Shown: positions 1-12,130, counted from the stretch's first letter. The stretch: 64,000 nt of DNA from Cryptomeria japonica (GCF_030272615.1 NC_081412.1:673885823-673949822); one strand, 5' to 3'. Notes: generated by a model from the sequence alone, not told the origin. Made by a program: numbers and translations.

Positions 1-479
1 ACTAATTAATCAATTTAACCATGCACACCAAGCACGCAAACCGAGAAGGTCAACCAAACAAACGACTCGCAAACCCAAACAAAAAGGGAACACCGACGAC
101 GGCTGACGATGCTCACTTGAGCACGACGAAGGTCAACTAGGGTCTTACGACCACTTAATCCAACTCTAAGGATTAAAGAGTACACTCAAACCTGCAGATC
201 CAGGTGAAGACGAACCTCGCACTCATGCGGCGTTGTACCTGAAATCTCCTGCAACCAAGAGTCATACATGCATACATATATAAACTTTAATGAAAGCGTT
301 AGCCCGATATTAATACCATGAAATAGGAACACCGAATAACTTGCATACAACTAGTGTGAAAACCACATCAACAGCTATGCGTTAAATCAACATCTGACTA
401 AACATTATATTAAGGTAAACTAACCAAGATTAACTGAGATTAGAAATTGATTAGGGTAGGGGTACTACAGGCTTTGAAC

Positions 480-1256
480 CCCGCCCTACATATGGTAAGG
501 GCATCAACCATTTCTTGCCAATAAGGAGACCTGTCGCAAATAAACTCAATGAGAACTCAATGAGATAAGTTAAGTATAAAAATTCAATGAGATAAGTTAA
601 GTATAAAAATTAAAATAATCAAACGTAAAAGTTATAAAATATTCACCTAGCTGCAAAGAATGGAATACTGTTGTAGGTCCAAAACCTGCCAACTGTCATT
701 TTAGCAGCATCATGGACCTCCTTGTTCCAACCCATGCCCTCAAGTGACTAGTGGGACCCAGGCGTAGTGCGAGGCACAAAGAAGGTATCCAACCTAGATT
801 TACGAATCCTAGGTCCAAAGCTAACACTCCACTTATAGAAGTAGAAGCGAAAGCATGAGAAGTGGCGGTGACACTGCCACTTATAGAAGTAGAAGCGAAA
901 GCACCAACAATAGAAAACTGAGTGGGATGATATGAAAGTAAGGAAGAAGGGCCTCCAACACAACCTAACTGTGTCCCTCTTCCTAAATTTTCCTCTCTCC
1001 CAATGGCCGCTCGATCCTCCTTGTGTTTCTTTTTCCTTTCAATTTCCTCAACCATTACATAACATTCACGTACGGCCTCAGGGAGTGCTTTTAGGCATGG
1101 TTCGGCATCATGTCCACGCACACTAGAAATATGGTATTTTAGTCTATATATACCTCTATGGAATATTGTTTTGCAAAATGTACATTTTGTTTGCCCCTTT
1201 CCTTACCCTGGAAAATCCTCATGATATTTCCAAGCAAGGTCCTTTCTAATGGGGGG
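480..1256 (-). pseudogene. hAT-family transposase relic (BED zinc finger and N-terminal core)
   Basis: Reading right to left, a BED-type zinc finger is visible: KDLAWKYHEDFPG, then KCTFC, then RLKYHISSVRGHDAEPC. This is the Cys2/His-Cys arrangement of plant hAT DNA-binding domains. An in-frame TAA at 1203-1205 breaks the finger. After a serine-rich linker holding a 27-bp duplicated motif (829-855 and 877-903) the frame shifts. It resumes with SRLDTFFVPR, a TAG at 745-747, then GMGWNKEVHDAAK and FWTYNSIPFFAAR. A 116-bp intron (531-646, GT...AG) joins this precisely to SPYWQEMVDALTICRAGFK, a conserved hAT core segment. A further open stretch at 192-248, flanked by AG and GT, may be another exon. 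Two stops and one frameshift make it non-functional. hAT transposases cut and paste DNA in the nucleus; this copy could only be a relic. Confidence 0.8.
557..610. repeat. Perfect 27-bp tandem duplication in the hAT intron
   Basis: Positions 557-583 and 584-610 are identical 27-mers, lying inside the inferred intron of the hAT relic. It looks like a recent slippage or duplication event with no coding effect. Confidence 0.9.
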
Positions 1257-1390
1257 TCTAGAAGCTGAAGTAGACATTGTAGGATAGTTTTGTGAAACTT
1301 GAAGTTGAGGCAAATAATAAAATGAATTTTGCTGCAATAAAACATTACAAATACAAAATAAAATTAATACATACATTCAAAAAAACTAAA

Positions 1391-1472
1391 GTAGGGTTTG
1401 TAAATTTTTTTTAAAAAAATTGTAGGTTTTGTCAGACCCTACTTTAAAAAAAGAAAAATTTACAAACCCTAC
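1391..1472. repeat. 19-bp perfect inverted repeat (hairpin)
   Basis: The arm at 1391-1409 (GTAGGGTTTGTAAATTTTT) is the exact reverse complement of 1454-1472, with an A/T-rich loop of about 44 bp. It could be the remnant of a small MITE-like foldback element; no target duplication was found. Confidence 0.6.
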
Positions 1473-1907
1473 ATACAACCCTACATAGTACAACTACATA
1501 CTACATGCTACATACAAACATACAAAAAAATTTGGAAGAAAATGTAAAACTTGTAAAATAAATGAATAGAAAATGGAATTTTTGCTTACAAGAAACAAAA
1601 TAATCTTCAGAAAAACAATCTTACCTCTTACAACAAGCTTGAAATGAGCTGCAAATTTTTCCTATCCAACTCTTGATGCACCAAATCCAAACACAATGCA
1701 GCTCCAATGTGACAAATTGAAGAAAACTTGAGCTTCCTCCTTGCTGGTTTTTCTTCTATGCACCTTTGTTTTTCTTCCCACCTCACTTTACTCCTATTTT
1801 TTCAAGTGAATGAAATGAAGTTCACTTTTAGGGGTAGGAGATAATTAACCAAAAAAATGGATTTGAAAAAGCTCTTAAAACGGATTTTTTTTGGGTCTTT
1901 TTTGCAT

Positions 1908-2062
1908 CTTAACGCTGGCCGAGTTTGAGGCTTGGGACTCGCTGAGTTTGGCGAGTTTTGGCCAAACTCGCCAACTCGGCAAGTCTGACGAGTTTGCTCG
2001 CGAGTCTGAGTCCCAAAGACTTGGCGAGCATGTCTCGGTCTCGGACTCGGTGAGTCTGGTGA
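1908..2062. repeat. GC-rich island of ACTCG/CGAGT words and short palindromes
   Basis: This ~155-bp patch is much richer in G+C than its surroundings. It consists largely of overlapping ACTCG and CGAGT words in both orientations, including arms TGGCGAGTTT (1949-1958) and AAACTCGCCA (1964-1973). No convincing protein is encoded. It may be a fragment of a repeat family; function unknown. Confidence 0.5.
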
Positions 2063-2084
2063 TTTTCTAATCTATGAATAGAAC

Positions 2085-3180
2085 TCGTGTATCTAATAGT
2101 ACTCGATGCTGTAGAATTTAGTTTTCTCTTTCTGCTTGCAAAAGTTAGTGATGCATGTAATTGGGGTATTATGATTGAGGTAATATCTATGTTTATAGAA
2201 TTTAGTTTTTCATTAGGTTTATGTCTGTACATAAACTTATTAGTTTAAGGGTGAAGCCTTATTGTTTTAATAATATTTTTGAGTATAAGATTTAGTCTTA
2301 TAGTTCGTAGGTAAATTAACAAATGATCAAATGTTTGTCAATGGATTCTTATATAAACGTATAAGAACTTTGAAATGTCATCAACAAAATATCATAATTA
2401 TATTTGTTAACAAGTGACATAAATATTTTGATTTCTTTATATAATATTTCATAACTATTCAATATTTTTGTGTCATATATGGAATAAGTTATTCATTTAA
2501 ACAAGTATTCTTGATCTGTTGAAAAATACTATTCTTCTGTGTATAACTATTGGAATGGTAATGTATGACAAAGGAAGTACTTCAACTTATATGTTTGTCT
2601 TATTAAAAAATTTAAGAGATGAGTACAATAAATACCTTGTATTATTTTATCATGAAATTTAAATTTTTCTAAAATATTTTTTATGATCATTTAAAGATGA
2701 ATATAAGTTGTATTTTAAATAATAATGTGTTGCTTTTCTAACAATAAATAGTATTTTTGTGATCAACTATTAGAACATTTGTGTTGGACATAACAAGATT
2801 TATGATTACCCAAATATATTGAAATCACTTGGGTTACATTGAAGTTATAATTAGAAAAAGAATATGATATAGATCTAACAAAAAAGGATATTTTATTGTT
2901 TAACCAATAGAAATTCCATGATTGAAATTTTGTTGAATATTTTGAAATTCTTTTTAAGAACACTTTCACAAGACACGTCGATTGATCTAGTGAGTTGCAC
3001 AATGAATCACATCTCCAAACCTTAATTGTATATAATTTAAAAACCATTTCATATTTAAAAAAATTGATGTAATTACAACTTACAAAATTAAGCTTCATGA
3101 TTATTGATGCGTCTCTCCTATATGTATAATTTGCACAAACATATTTTTAGTAATTATTTTATCCATACATTGCCCTGATA
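2085..3180. repeat. Unclassified AT-rich repeat, copy A
   Basis: This segment matches copy B in order and orientation. Shared blocks include the stretch around GTTAACAAGTGACA (about 2407, compare 3483), ATAACAAGATTTATGATTA (about 2789, compare 3828) and the end near CTCTCCTATATGTATAAT (about 3114, compare 4156). Similarity stops at 3180, where an unrelated short open reading frame begins. No coding capacity or terminal structure is visible. Confidence 0.7.
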
Positions 3181-3405
3181 GTGGCAAGTTTTGAACACGC
3201 TGCATTCAAATATTGGAGTACAGTTTTATTAATAACAGTATTCTCTGTGGAATTGGGCTTTGAGCCGGGTTCTAGGAAAGGTCAAGGAATCAAAAGAGTA
3301 CATCTCCAGCCACCACCTGGTGATAAATATGAATATGGAGATTGCTGCCATGATTATGGTGGCCCGTGGCAGGATGCGCTCTTTTTTTATTTGTACCTAC
3401 TATAA
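3181..3405 (+). CDS. Unrecognised 74-codon open reading frame between repeat copies A and B
   Basis: I do not recognise this reading frame. It opens with a GTG codon and encodes a hydrophobic stretch (about residues 11-24), then a basic Pro-rich segment (RVHLQPPPGD) and a Cys/His/Gly-rich tail (YGDCCHDYGGPW). Its composition is more protein-like and less AT-rich than the flanking repeats. It fills exactly the gap between the end of copy A (3180) and the start of copy B (about 3425). That suggests a captured exon or gene fragment rather than a complete gene. No ATG start, promoter or splice pattern is evident. It may equally be a chance reading frame. Confidence 0.25.
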   Translation: MASFEHAAFKYWSTVLLITVFSVELGFEPGSRKGQGIKRVHLQPPPGDKYEYGDCCHDYGGPWQDALFFYLYLL

Positions 3406-3424
3406 TTAGGAGAGACCGGTCAAT

Positions 3425-5074
3425 ATTAATTAGACGGTATCTAATAGCACAAGTGTATCTAATACTGCAGAATAGTGCATTTGTTAACAAGTGACAAATA
3501 TTTTGATTGCTTTATATAATATTTCATAACTATTCAATACTTTGTGTCATATATGAAATAAGGTATTTATTTAAACAAGTATTTCTGTTTGGATGAAAAA
3601 TGCTATTCTTATGTGCAGCTATTCTTATATGTTTGTCTTATTGGAAAATTTAAGAGATGACTACAGTAAAATACTTAATATTATTTTTTCACAAAATTTA
3701 AAATTTTTTAAAATATTTTTTATGATCATTTAAAGTTGAAGATAAGTTGTATTTTAAATAATAATGTGTTGTTTTTTAAACAATAAATAGTATTTTTGTG
3801 ATCAACTATGGATCATTTGTGTTGGATATAACAAGATTTATGATTATCAAAATATATTGAAATGGGTTACATAGAAGTTATAATTTTAAAAAGAGTATGA
3901 TATTGTTCTAACAAAAAATGATATTTTATTGTTCAATCACTAGGGATTCCATGATTGAATTTTTGTTGAATATTTAGAAATTGTTTTTAAGAACACTATA
4001 TGTTGATCTAATAAGTTGCACAATGAGTCACATCTCGAAATTTTAATTGTACATAGATAAAAGAACCATTTCATTTTTTTTTAAATGGAGGTCCTATAAA
4101 ATTCCATGTAATTGCAACGTACTTCCAAAATTAACCTACATGATTATTGATATATCTCTCCTATATGTATAATATGGACATGCATATTTTTAATAATTAT
4201 TTTATCCCTATATTGCCCCATAAATGAAAAGCATGTATGTCACAAGTTTGATAGCATGGATGATGGGCATCTCTCAATGGATGGCTTATAATATTTTATA
4301 AGAAAATAGATGGTTTCAAAATATTCATGCAAAGTGCTTAACATGGAAAATGTGTTATCCTTTATATAAGGAGGAATCGTTTTAGACATATTCCAAGGAT
4401 TTAAGTTTAAATATTAGTACATACCAAAAAAGTTATTAGATTTTATTATTATTATTATTTTCATTTTTTTATCTTTGTGCAAATAAAAATTCATTAAGTT
4501 GATTTTTTTTAAGTATAATTAATTCATATTATTTTATTATTTAGAAAAAGAAAATTATTTCTAATGTGTTTATATATGTATATTGTGCATAACAAATCAA
4601 ATGTCGTTTAGTAAAAATATAAATTATTTAAATTTTTTTATGCATACATATTGTAGGTAAGTAAAAGATTTATCTATTTTTCAATATTTGTATGTATGCA
4701 TATTATACACAACATTTTGACGGCTAGCTCATCACATTAATGTTTAAAGCGAATTCATGAAATCGATGTTTTTAGTTACTTTTATCATATTATATAATCT
4801 GTGGTTTGCATTGTGCTAATAGACATCAATACAAAATGTAGAGTCGCATAGAAGGTAAAGATCAAAGAAAAAGATGTACATTTTATGAATGTGTCAATAG
4901 ATTTTGTGTTTAATTTTTGTTTGAACATGCCCTCTTTAATTTTGTATGATTTCCTATGCTTATTTGAGGTTTCTTTTATTTATTTTGTATGGAGTGTATG
5001 TTGTATTTTAATTTTTGGAACTTCCAAGGGCTTCAGATCAATTATTTGACAAAGGGTGAGGAGGATAATGAAGA
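3425..5074. repeat. Unclassified AT-rich repeat, copy B
   Basis: Copy B starts like A and continues past A's end through blocks shared with copy C, such as the segment around TGATAGCATGGATGATGGGC (about 4240, compare 5492). Its end abuts copy C at about 5074. The unit from about 3826 to 5074 is directly followed by its own repeat, so B and C form a tandem pair of roughly 1.25 kb. B also preserves the uninterrupted version of the site where the copia element entered C. No coding region was seen. Confidence 0.75.
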
Positions 5075-6070
5075 TATAACAAGATTTATGATTATCAAAA
5101 TATATTGAAATGGGTTACATAGAAGTTATAATTAAAAAAAGAATATTGTTCTAACAAAAAATGATATTTTTTTCTTCAACCACTAGGGATTCCATGATTG
5201 AGTTTTTGTTGAATATTTAGAAATTGTTTTTAAGAACACTATATGCTGATCTAGTGAGTTACACAATGAGTCACATCTCCAAACCTTAATTGTAGATAGA
5301 TAAAAGGACCATTTCAAAAAAAATTTAAATGGAGGTCCTATAAAATTCCATGTAATTGCAACATACTTCCAAAATTAACCTACACGATTATTGATGTTTC
5401 TCTCCTATATGTATAGTATGAACATGCATATTTTTAATAATTATTTTGTCCCTATATCACCCCATAAATGAAAGGAATGTATGTTACAAGTTTGATAGCA
5501 TGGATGATCGGCATCTCTCAATGGATGGCTTATAATATTTTATAAGAAAATAGATGGTTTCAAAATATTCATGCAAAGTGCTTAACATGGAAAATGTGTT
5601 ATGTTTATATAAGGAGGAATTGGTTTAGACATTCTAAGGATTTAAGTTTAAATATTAGTACATACCAAAAAGGTTATTAGATTTTATCATTATTATTTTT
5701 ATTTTTTAAGTTTGTTCAAATAAAAATTAATTAAGTTGATTTTTTTAAGTATAATTAATTCATATTATTTTATTATTTAAAAAAGGAAAATTATTTCTAA
5801 TGTTTTTATATATGTATTTTGTGCATAACAAATCAAATGTCATTTAGTATATAAGTAAAAGATTTATCTATTTTTCAATATTTGTATGTATGCATATTAT
5901 ACACAAAATTTTGATGGCTAACTCATCACATTAATATTTAAAGAGAATTCATTAAATCGATGTTTTTAGTTACTTTTTTCATATTATATAATTTATGGTT
6001 TGCTTTGTGCTATTAGACATCAATACAAAATGCAGAGTCGCATAGGAGGTAAAGATAAATGCAAAAGATG
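5075..6070. repeat. Unclassified AT-rich repeat, copy C (left part)
   Basis: Tandem partner of copy B, cut at AGATG (6066-6070) by the insertion of copia element U. The matching right part resumes at 13654. Comparison with the empty site in copy B (AGATG at 4872-4876, followed by TACATTTT) confirms the breakpoint. Confidence 0.8.
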
Positions 6071-7556
6071 TATTAACACCAAATTCAAATCTTAAAACAA
6101 AATTGATAGAACTTTACCAAATTAAACATATACCGGTAATAAAACCATTTACCAGTACTGGTAACCTCTGATAATCATCTACTAAAATGATTTAACAATA
6201 TTGCTCATTAAGTGTTCATCAACATGCATAAAATGAAAGTAAATCAAATCAACACATCAAACACATTCACCATATGAACACCATGTTTTTCATGTGGAAA
6301 CCCAAATAGGGGAAAACCACGATGGGAATTGGTACCCACAAAAATTGTGTACTCTTTCAGAATGCACCTTGTCAGGAGTGTAGCTCAGTTAGGAGCTTAC
6401 AATGATGCCCTGTTAGGAGAAAACCTTGTTAGGAGTCACCCGGTTAAGGGATTTCTATGATGAGCCTTGTTAGGAGCTTTGATCTGAGGATCAACCTCAC
6501 AAGAAGATTTGAGACTCAGATGTTCAGCTATCTTGTCAGGGGATTTACAATTTAAGGCATGTTAGGACCTTCCTGGTTAAGGGTTTTTGTCTATTGTAAC
6601 TGTTAGAGAATAACAGATGAATGATCTCGCTATAGCACTTAACTGCTTGTTTTATCAGATCCAATTTAGCTCCAAATCTGCAACACTCTAGTAGATACCT
6701 CACACTGGTTCAGTGTCACACTCTTTTCTCAAAAACCATCTATACAACAAACATCAACTAAATCGACTTAAATAAACTTTACAACATTGTCAGTTACAAA
6801 ACCCTAGATACATAAAAAATTCAAATGAATTTACATTACAGATCATCATAGATCATCATACATATCATTACAAAATTTTACAAGACAATATCAACCATTG
6901 AATGATCATAACTCATCACCGCAACTCGGTCTAATAGGTAGTCAACTCCATAAAATATTCTTCTAAGATCTTTGTTGTTTCCCAAGAAATTCCTTCCTCA
7001 ATCGTGCCAAAACAACAACTTATCCTTCCACGTGGGTTGTGCCACGTCACCATCAACATTTGAACTTGATGTAAATCATCGCCAAATCAAAAATCATTAC
7101 CGGTTAAGAGAATTCATTACCAATTCTTAAACCCTTCTTAAACCCTATAGAAAATACAATAGAAATCATAAACATGACTTCCGGTAATCAAAACATGATG
7201 CGGCTCTAATCAAATACATATTAGAATGACACAAGTACATTTTCCAAACCACAACACTTCTTCATCACCACTCTCCAGATCCAATCAAAACATTTCCACA
7301 TTTACCAGTTAAGGTTCTAATTCCCAGTTCATTGTCTTCATTATTGGTAAGCTATTTCAAGTAGAGCAAAAAGACATAGATTACAAAATAAACATAGTAA
7401 ACACATAGTTGCCATCAATGACAACACAAATAACTGATCAATGTCATCAAGCCCTGCAATCTCAATCTATTCATCACTATATCATCACCAACAGTCCTTT
7501 ACCAGTTCAACCAACATTCTCCATCTACATTATCAGTTATGCCAATCATGCCAACA
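6071..7556 (-). repeat. 3' LTR of copia element U (outer end truncated)
   Basis: It matches 12178-13653 along its length and ends in CCAACA beside the PPT. It contains several copies of the word TTGTTAGGAG and variants (about 6370-6570). The first 47 bp present in the other LTR (12131-12177) are missing at its outer edge. Confidence 0.85.
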
Positions 7557-7569
7557 TTCTCCCCCTTTG
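7557..7569 (-). other. Polypurine tract of copia element U
   Basis: On the minus strand the sequence CAAAGGGGGAGAA sits directly before the LTR start TGTTGGCATG, as expected for plus-strand DNA priming. Three further near-copies of the same tract lie at 7706-7717, 7730-7741 and 7756-7769. Confidence 0.8.
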
Positions 7570-7973
7570 ACATTGATGGTGACACTAACAAAAACACCAA
7601 CATATTCAAATCATGTTGCTCTATTTTGGAACTTCTCTACTGCACTTCTTTCTTCTGTCAGTTCTACTTCCATCTATTTGATATACATCTTCTGTGAAAC
7701 TAATACTTCTCCCCCTCTCTATTACACATCTTCTCCCCCTTGGGATAATATATTTCTTCTCCCCCTTTGAAAGCAATGCCAAAGGTGCAATTGCATCGTC
7801 GATCATCAAATCTGTTGTTGTTGCCTCCAACATCTCTGCAAATCTCATCTAAGCTACCCCCCCTACAGAGTAGTCTGCATCTCATCAATCCACATTGAAA
7901 AATATTCAATGTCCACTTGATTGATGCATCTCCTACATCCTAGTTTTTCTTGTGTAGGGGTCTAACCCCTAAC

Positions 7974-8345
7974 TTACCTAGATGAGGTACTCAAAGGTTG
8001 TCTTCGACAAAGGTGTTGTAAATACATGTCTGCTAGTTGCTCTTTGTTTGTCACATATTTCATTCTGACTTGCTTCTCCTGTACTCTCTCCCTCAAAAAG
8101 TGATATTTCAATTCTATGTGTTTTTTTCTTGCATGTAACACGAGATTTTTAGAAATATTAATAGTGCACTAGTATTGTCACAATAAATAGTCACCAGTTT
8201 AGACATATCTTTCTTAAAAACTTCTAACACATGTCTCATCCAGATTGCCTGTGTACAATTCATTGATGTTGTAACATACTCTGCCTCTATTGTTGACTGT
8301 GATACACATGTTTTCTTTTTACTTGTCCAAGCAACCAATCTACCT
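7974..8345 (-). pseudogene. Copia U RNase H domain and pol C-terminus
   Basis: The open stretch contains WTSKKKTCVSQSTIEAEY and YCDNTSAL, the conserved core of copia RNase H, including the acidic residues after IEAE and YCD. It continues to KMKYVTNKEQLADMYL-like text, the usual copia pol C-terminus, and ends at a TAA (7974-7976). RNase H removes the RNA strand during reverse transcription. The reading frame differs from that of the upstream RT, so at least one frameshift separates them. Confidence 0.75.
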
Positions 8346-9480
8346 CCAAGAAGAAAAGATCTACCGTAGTGCTTTTCTGGTCATCAACATTGCCTACTCA
8401 ATTTTCATCAGTAAACACTTTCAAAGAAAAATCTCCTTTATAAGGATACCATAAGCCATAGTCTACTGTGCCTTTTAGGTACCGAAATATCCTTTTCACT
8501 GCTGCCAAGTGAATCTCCTTGGGATTCTTCTAAAATCTAGCAACCAAACCAACAACATGTGCAATATCAGGCCTATTGTGAACAACATAATTCAACATAC
8601 CAATCATGGACCTATATTATTTTTCATCAACAGAGGGTCAATCATCTTGTTTAGATAGTTTGCAACCTATTTCCATTGGAGTACCAACTAGTTTACAATC
8701 TTCCATGCCAAATGTCTTCAAAATTTCCTTTACATACTTAGTCTAACAGATAAATATTCCACCATCCAGTTGCTGGACCTGCAACCCAATGAAAAACTTA
8801 ATCTGACCAATAAGAGACATCTCAAATTCTTTCTCATCTCCTCAACAAAATCCATACATAAATCATCATCACTGCCAAATATTATATCATCCACAAAAAC
8901 TTTAGCTATCAACATTTTGTCCCCATTAGTCTTCAAATATATGTTACTGTCCTCACTGGTATGCTAGAATCCTAGCTTGATCGAGTGTGCATGCAATCTT
9001 TCATACCATCCTCTCAGTGCTTGTTTCAATCCATACAGTGCCTTGTGCAACTTGCAAACCATATCTTTATCCCGAGACAAAGAAAATCCATCTGGTTGTT
9101 CTATGTAAACTTCTTCCTTAAGGATGCCATTAAGAAAAGCCAATTTAACATCCATCTGGTAGACCTTAAAGTATTTAAATGCAACATAAGCAAGTAACAT
9201 TCTTATACCTTCCAATCTCACCACCGGTGCAAAGGTTTCACCGTAATATTTTCCTTGTTCTTGTGCATAGCCTTTGCAAACAAGTCTTTCTTTATTCCTT
9301 ACAACCTTGCCTTCTTCATTCAACTTATTTCTAAAGACCCATTTAGTGCCAATAACATTCTTGTCTTTCGGTCTAGGAACAAGTGTCCAAGTCTTGTTTT
9401 TCTCTATCTAATCTAACTCTTCATTCATAACATTAATCCAGTCATCATCCTTTAATGCTTCTCTCACTATCTTAGGCTCA
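8346..9480 (-). pseudogene. Copia U reverse transcriptase
   Basis: The region starts near [20 protein letters not shown], the standard entry to the copia RT domain. It runs through KARLV-type text ([11 protein letters not shown]), [21 protein letters not shown] and [11 protein letters not shown]. The catalytic motif appears as VFVDDIIFG near 8895, with both aspartates kept. In-frame stops (for example the TAG just before IEKNKTW) and frame changes break the protein. RT copies element RNA into cDNA inside virus-like particles. The assignment is secure; the gene is dead. Confidence 0.85.
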
Positions 9481-10661
9481 ATAGTAGAAATCGAACAAGA
9501 ATTTTCTTTGATTTTCCTTCTAGTCTATACACCTGCATTCTTATCTCCCGTATTTTGTTCTTCTGAATGATTTAGTCTGACATACCTTGGAATTACTGAT
9601 TTTGGTGTTGTGCCTTCTGCTTCATGTTCATCATCTTCCTCATCGATTTCTTCATTTACCAGTTGAGCACCTATTTCCGCTTCATCCTTCTCATCACTCT
9701 TCTACACTTCGGGTTCTATAAACACAAGTTTTTCTTCATCATTCTCACGCTCATATCTGTTGGTCTCATCAGATTTCTCAAAGGGTTCATCAAACTTCAC
9801 ATTTACATTCTGAATGGTCTTCTTAGTTCTCTTGTTATAACATTTGAAAGCCTTACTCTTTGTAGAGTAACCAAGAAATATACCTTCATCACACTTTGCA
9901 TCAAACTTTCTAGTGAAATCATCGCATTTAATAAAGCATTTACTCCCACAAACTTAAAAGTAACTTACATTAGGATTATTTCCATGCCATAATTCATAAG
10001 GTGTTTTATCATTACCTTTCTTAACAAGTACCCGGTACAAAGTATAACCAATAGTACTAACTTCTTCTCTCCAAAACATCTTCGGTACTTCACCTTGAAT
10101 CAACATGGTTCTAGCAACAATTGTTTTATTCCTTCTCACAGCTATCCCATTCTGTTGTGGAGTTCTAGGTGCTGACATCGTCCTTTTAATTTTGCGTTCA
10201 TCACAAAACTTCACAAATTCATCAGAAGTAAATTCACCTCCCCTATCAGATCTCAAACATTTCAAATTTTTCTCGGTTTCTTTTTCAACTAAAGCTTTAA
10301 ATACCTTGAATTTACTGAATGCCTCAGACTTTTCTCTCAAAAAAGTTACCCACATCATGTTGGAAAAATCATCAGTGAAAATCATAAAATATTTATCACC
10401 ATAATAGCTCTTAGTCCTTATAGGACCACAAAGATTAGTGTGAACTAAATCAAGAATATTCTTTGAAGAGAAAGACTTACTCTTGAAAGATACAAAAGTC
10501 ATCTTACCCATCTGACAGTCCTTACACAATACATTGTCCGGTTTCACAAGCTGGGGCATACCTCTCATAATACTTGATTTGCTAACCTTTATCAAATTGT
10601 CAAAGTTCACATGACAAAACCTCTTGTGCCATAACCAACTCTCTTCAATCTTTGCCACCAA
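9481..10661 (-). pseudogene. Copia U integrase with C-terminal spacer
   Basis: A GAG-pre-integrase/zinc region (WHKRFCHVNFDNL ... CKDCQMGK) is followed by the DDE core. Two of the three catalytic acids appear substituted. The first Asp, usually in HTDLCGP, reads HTNLCGP. The Glu usually in QQNGVVERKN reads QQNGIAVRRN. The middle Asp in SDRGGEF is kept. After NVSYF the C-terminal part (KCYNKRTKKTIQNV and an acidic tail to IEPEV) runs on into the RT. Integrase inserts cDNA into the host genome. With these changes and the stops, this copy cannot encode an active enzyme. Confidence 0.85.
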
Positions 10662-10706
10662 ACAACTATTTCTATTAGTATTCAGATGAAAAAGATTACC
10701 TCTTGT

Positions 10707-12061
10707 CTACTTCCCAATAGCAATCAATTCTCCTTTACTTCGAAGAATCTTGCACACTCCACTCTTAAATTCAAGAAGATATTCCTTATCATTTAATTGT
10801 CCAACGCTCAATAGGTTATGTTTTAATCCATCTACCCAAAAGACATCATATGTATTACTTTTTCCATTTAATGAAATAGATCCTTTACCTTTAACCATGC
10901 AGGGTGACTTATCACCAAACCTTACTATGCCTCCATCAAATTCTTCAAGGGATATGAACTTGTTTCTATCACCGGTCATGTGGTGTGAGCAACCACTATC
11001 TATCATCCATTCATCACTGCTATCTATGTGTGATACCACTATATTTTCATCGGTCAGATCTTCCTTCACAACAACAAACACTATCTCTTCATTATCCTCA
11101 TATTCTGATTCTTCATCTATTACTCCTTCATCAACTGCAACATAGCATTGTTTCTTTCCTTTTCCTTTGAATTTACTAAACTTATCTTTCTTATCAGTGT
11201 TAGGGAAATTGGCATTTATGTGTCTAATTTTATCGCAAGAGAAACACTTCAAGGGTAATTTACCTTTATACTTACCAGTGCCTCTCGGTAATCTCCTAGC
11301 TAATAATGCTTCAAACTCCATCAGACTGTCTTCATTATCATCCTCAACTCTGCTACCACCATGACTAGACTTGCAGTCACGATTATGACAAATATCCTTT
11401 CCTTTCCTCACAGATGTATCGGTTACAGAATCCTTAAAAGAAAATTCAGATGGTTTAGAAACACTATATTGAAAGCTGTTTAATTCAAATGCAATCAATT
11501 TACCAATAAGAGAATCAACAGTGACTTTATCTTTTGAAGCAGATCTCACTTCTTGAATTGCGGAAACCCTAAAGCATATTGTGGTAAGACAGTTCTAAGC
11601 ATCTTACTAAGAACAAAATCTTCTTCAATCTTACCTCCAACACTCTTAATACCACCCACAACTTCCTTAATCCTTTGTCCATATTGTGCTATGTTCTCAC
11701 CATCAACCATTTTCATATCATCAAATTTGCCTCTTAAAATTTCTTCCTTTGCCTTTTGTACATGTTCATCACCTCCATAAATCAAGCTTAGTTTCTCCCA
11801 TAATTCAAATGCAGTCTCTAATCCATGAAAATCAATATACTCAGAGTCATACAAAGTACTTACAATTGCTTCTAGTGTCTAGATGTTCTCTTGTTGCTCT
11901 TTAAGCTGACCATATGTCAAGGGACTAGTAGTAGGAGCCACATACTTGTTTTTCACATGATGCCAAAACTGAGAACCCATTCCTTTAATGTATATCTTCA
12001 TTCGATCACTCCATATCTGGTAGTTGTCCTTGGTAAACTTGGGACTTTCCTTCTTCATCAT
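10707..12061 (-). pseudogene. Copia U gag and aspartic protease
   Basis: Two ATG codons at about 12059-12061 begin a copia Gag (MMKKESPKFTKDNYQIWSDR). It continues with AFELWEKLSLIYGGDEHVQKAKEEILRG-type sequence and shifts frame near 11550. The zinc knuckle is degenerate: CFSCDKIRHINANF lacks the Gly and last Cys of CX2CX3GHX4C. The protease keeps its active-site motif (WMIDSGCSHHMTGD). Gag forms the particle and protease matures it. The leader between PBS and start is only about 55 bp. Stops and a frameshift make it a pseudogene. Confidence 0.85.
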
Positions 12062-12115
12062 CTTTCTCAGGATCTTTTCCTCAAGCTGTTAGGCTTTTTG
12101 CACACAGAGAACCAA

Positions 12116-12128
12116 CGCTCTGATACCA
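12116..12128 (-). other. Primer binding site of copia element U
   Basis: The minus strand reads TGGTATCAGAGCG two bases inside the 5' LTR. This matches the common plant copia primer, the initiator methionine tRNA. Confidence 0.85.
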
Positions 12129-12130
12129 AT

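Noticed and set aside
7441-7848. Open frames on both strands near the U 3' LTR
   Set aside because: They cross the LTR/PPT boundary and reflect CT-rich sequence rather than a gene.
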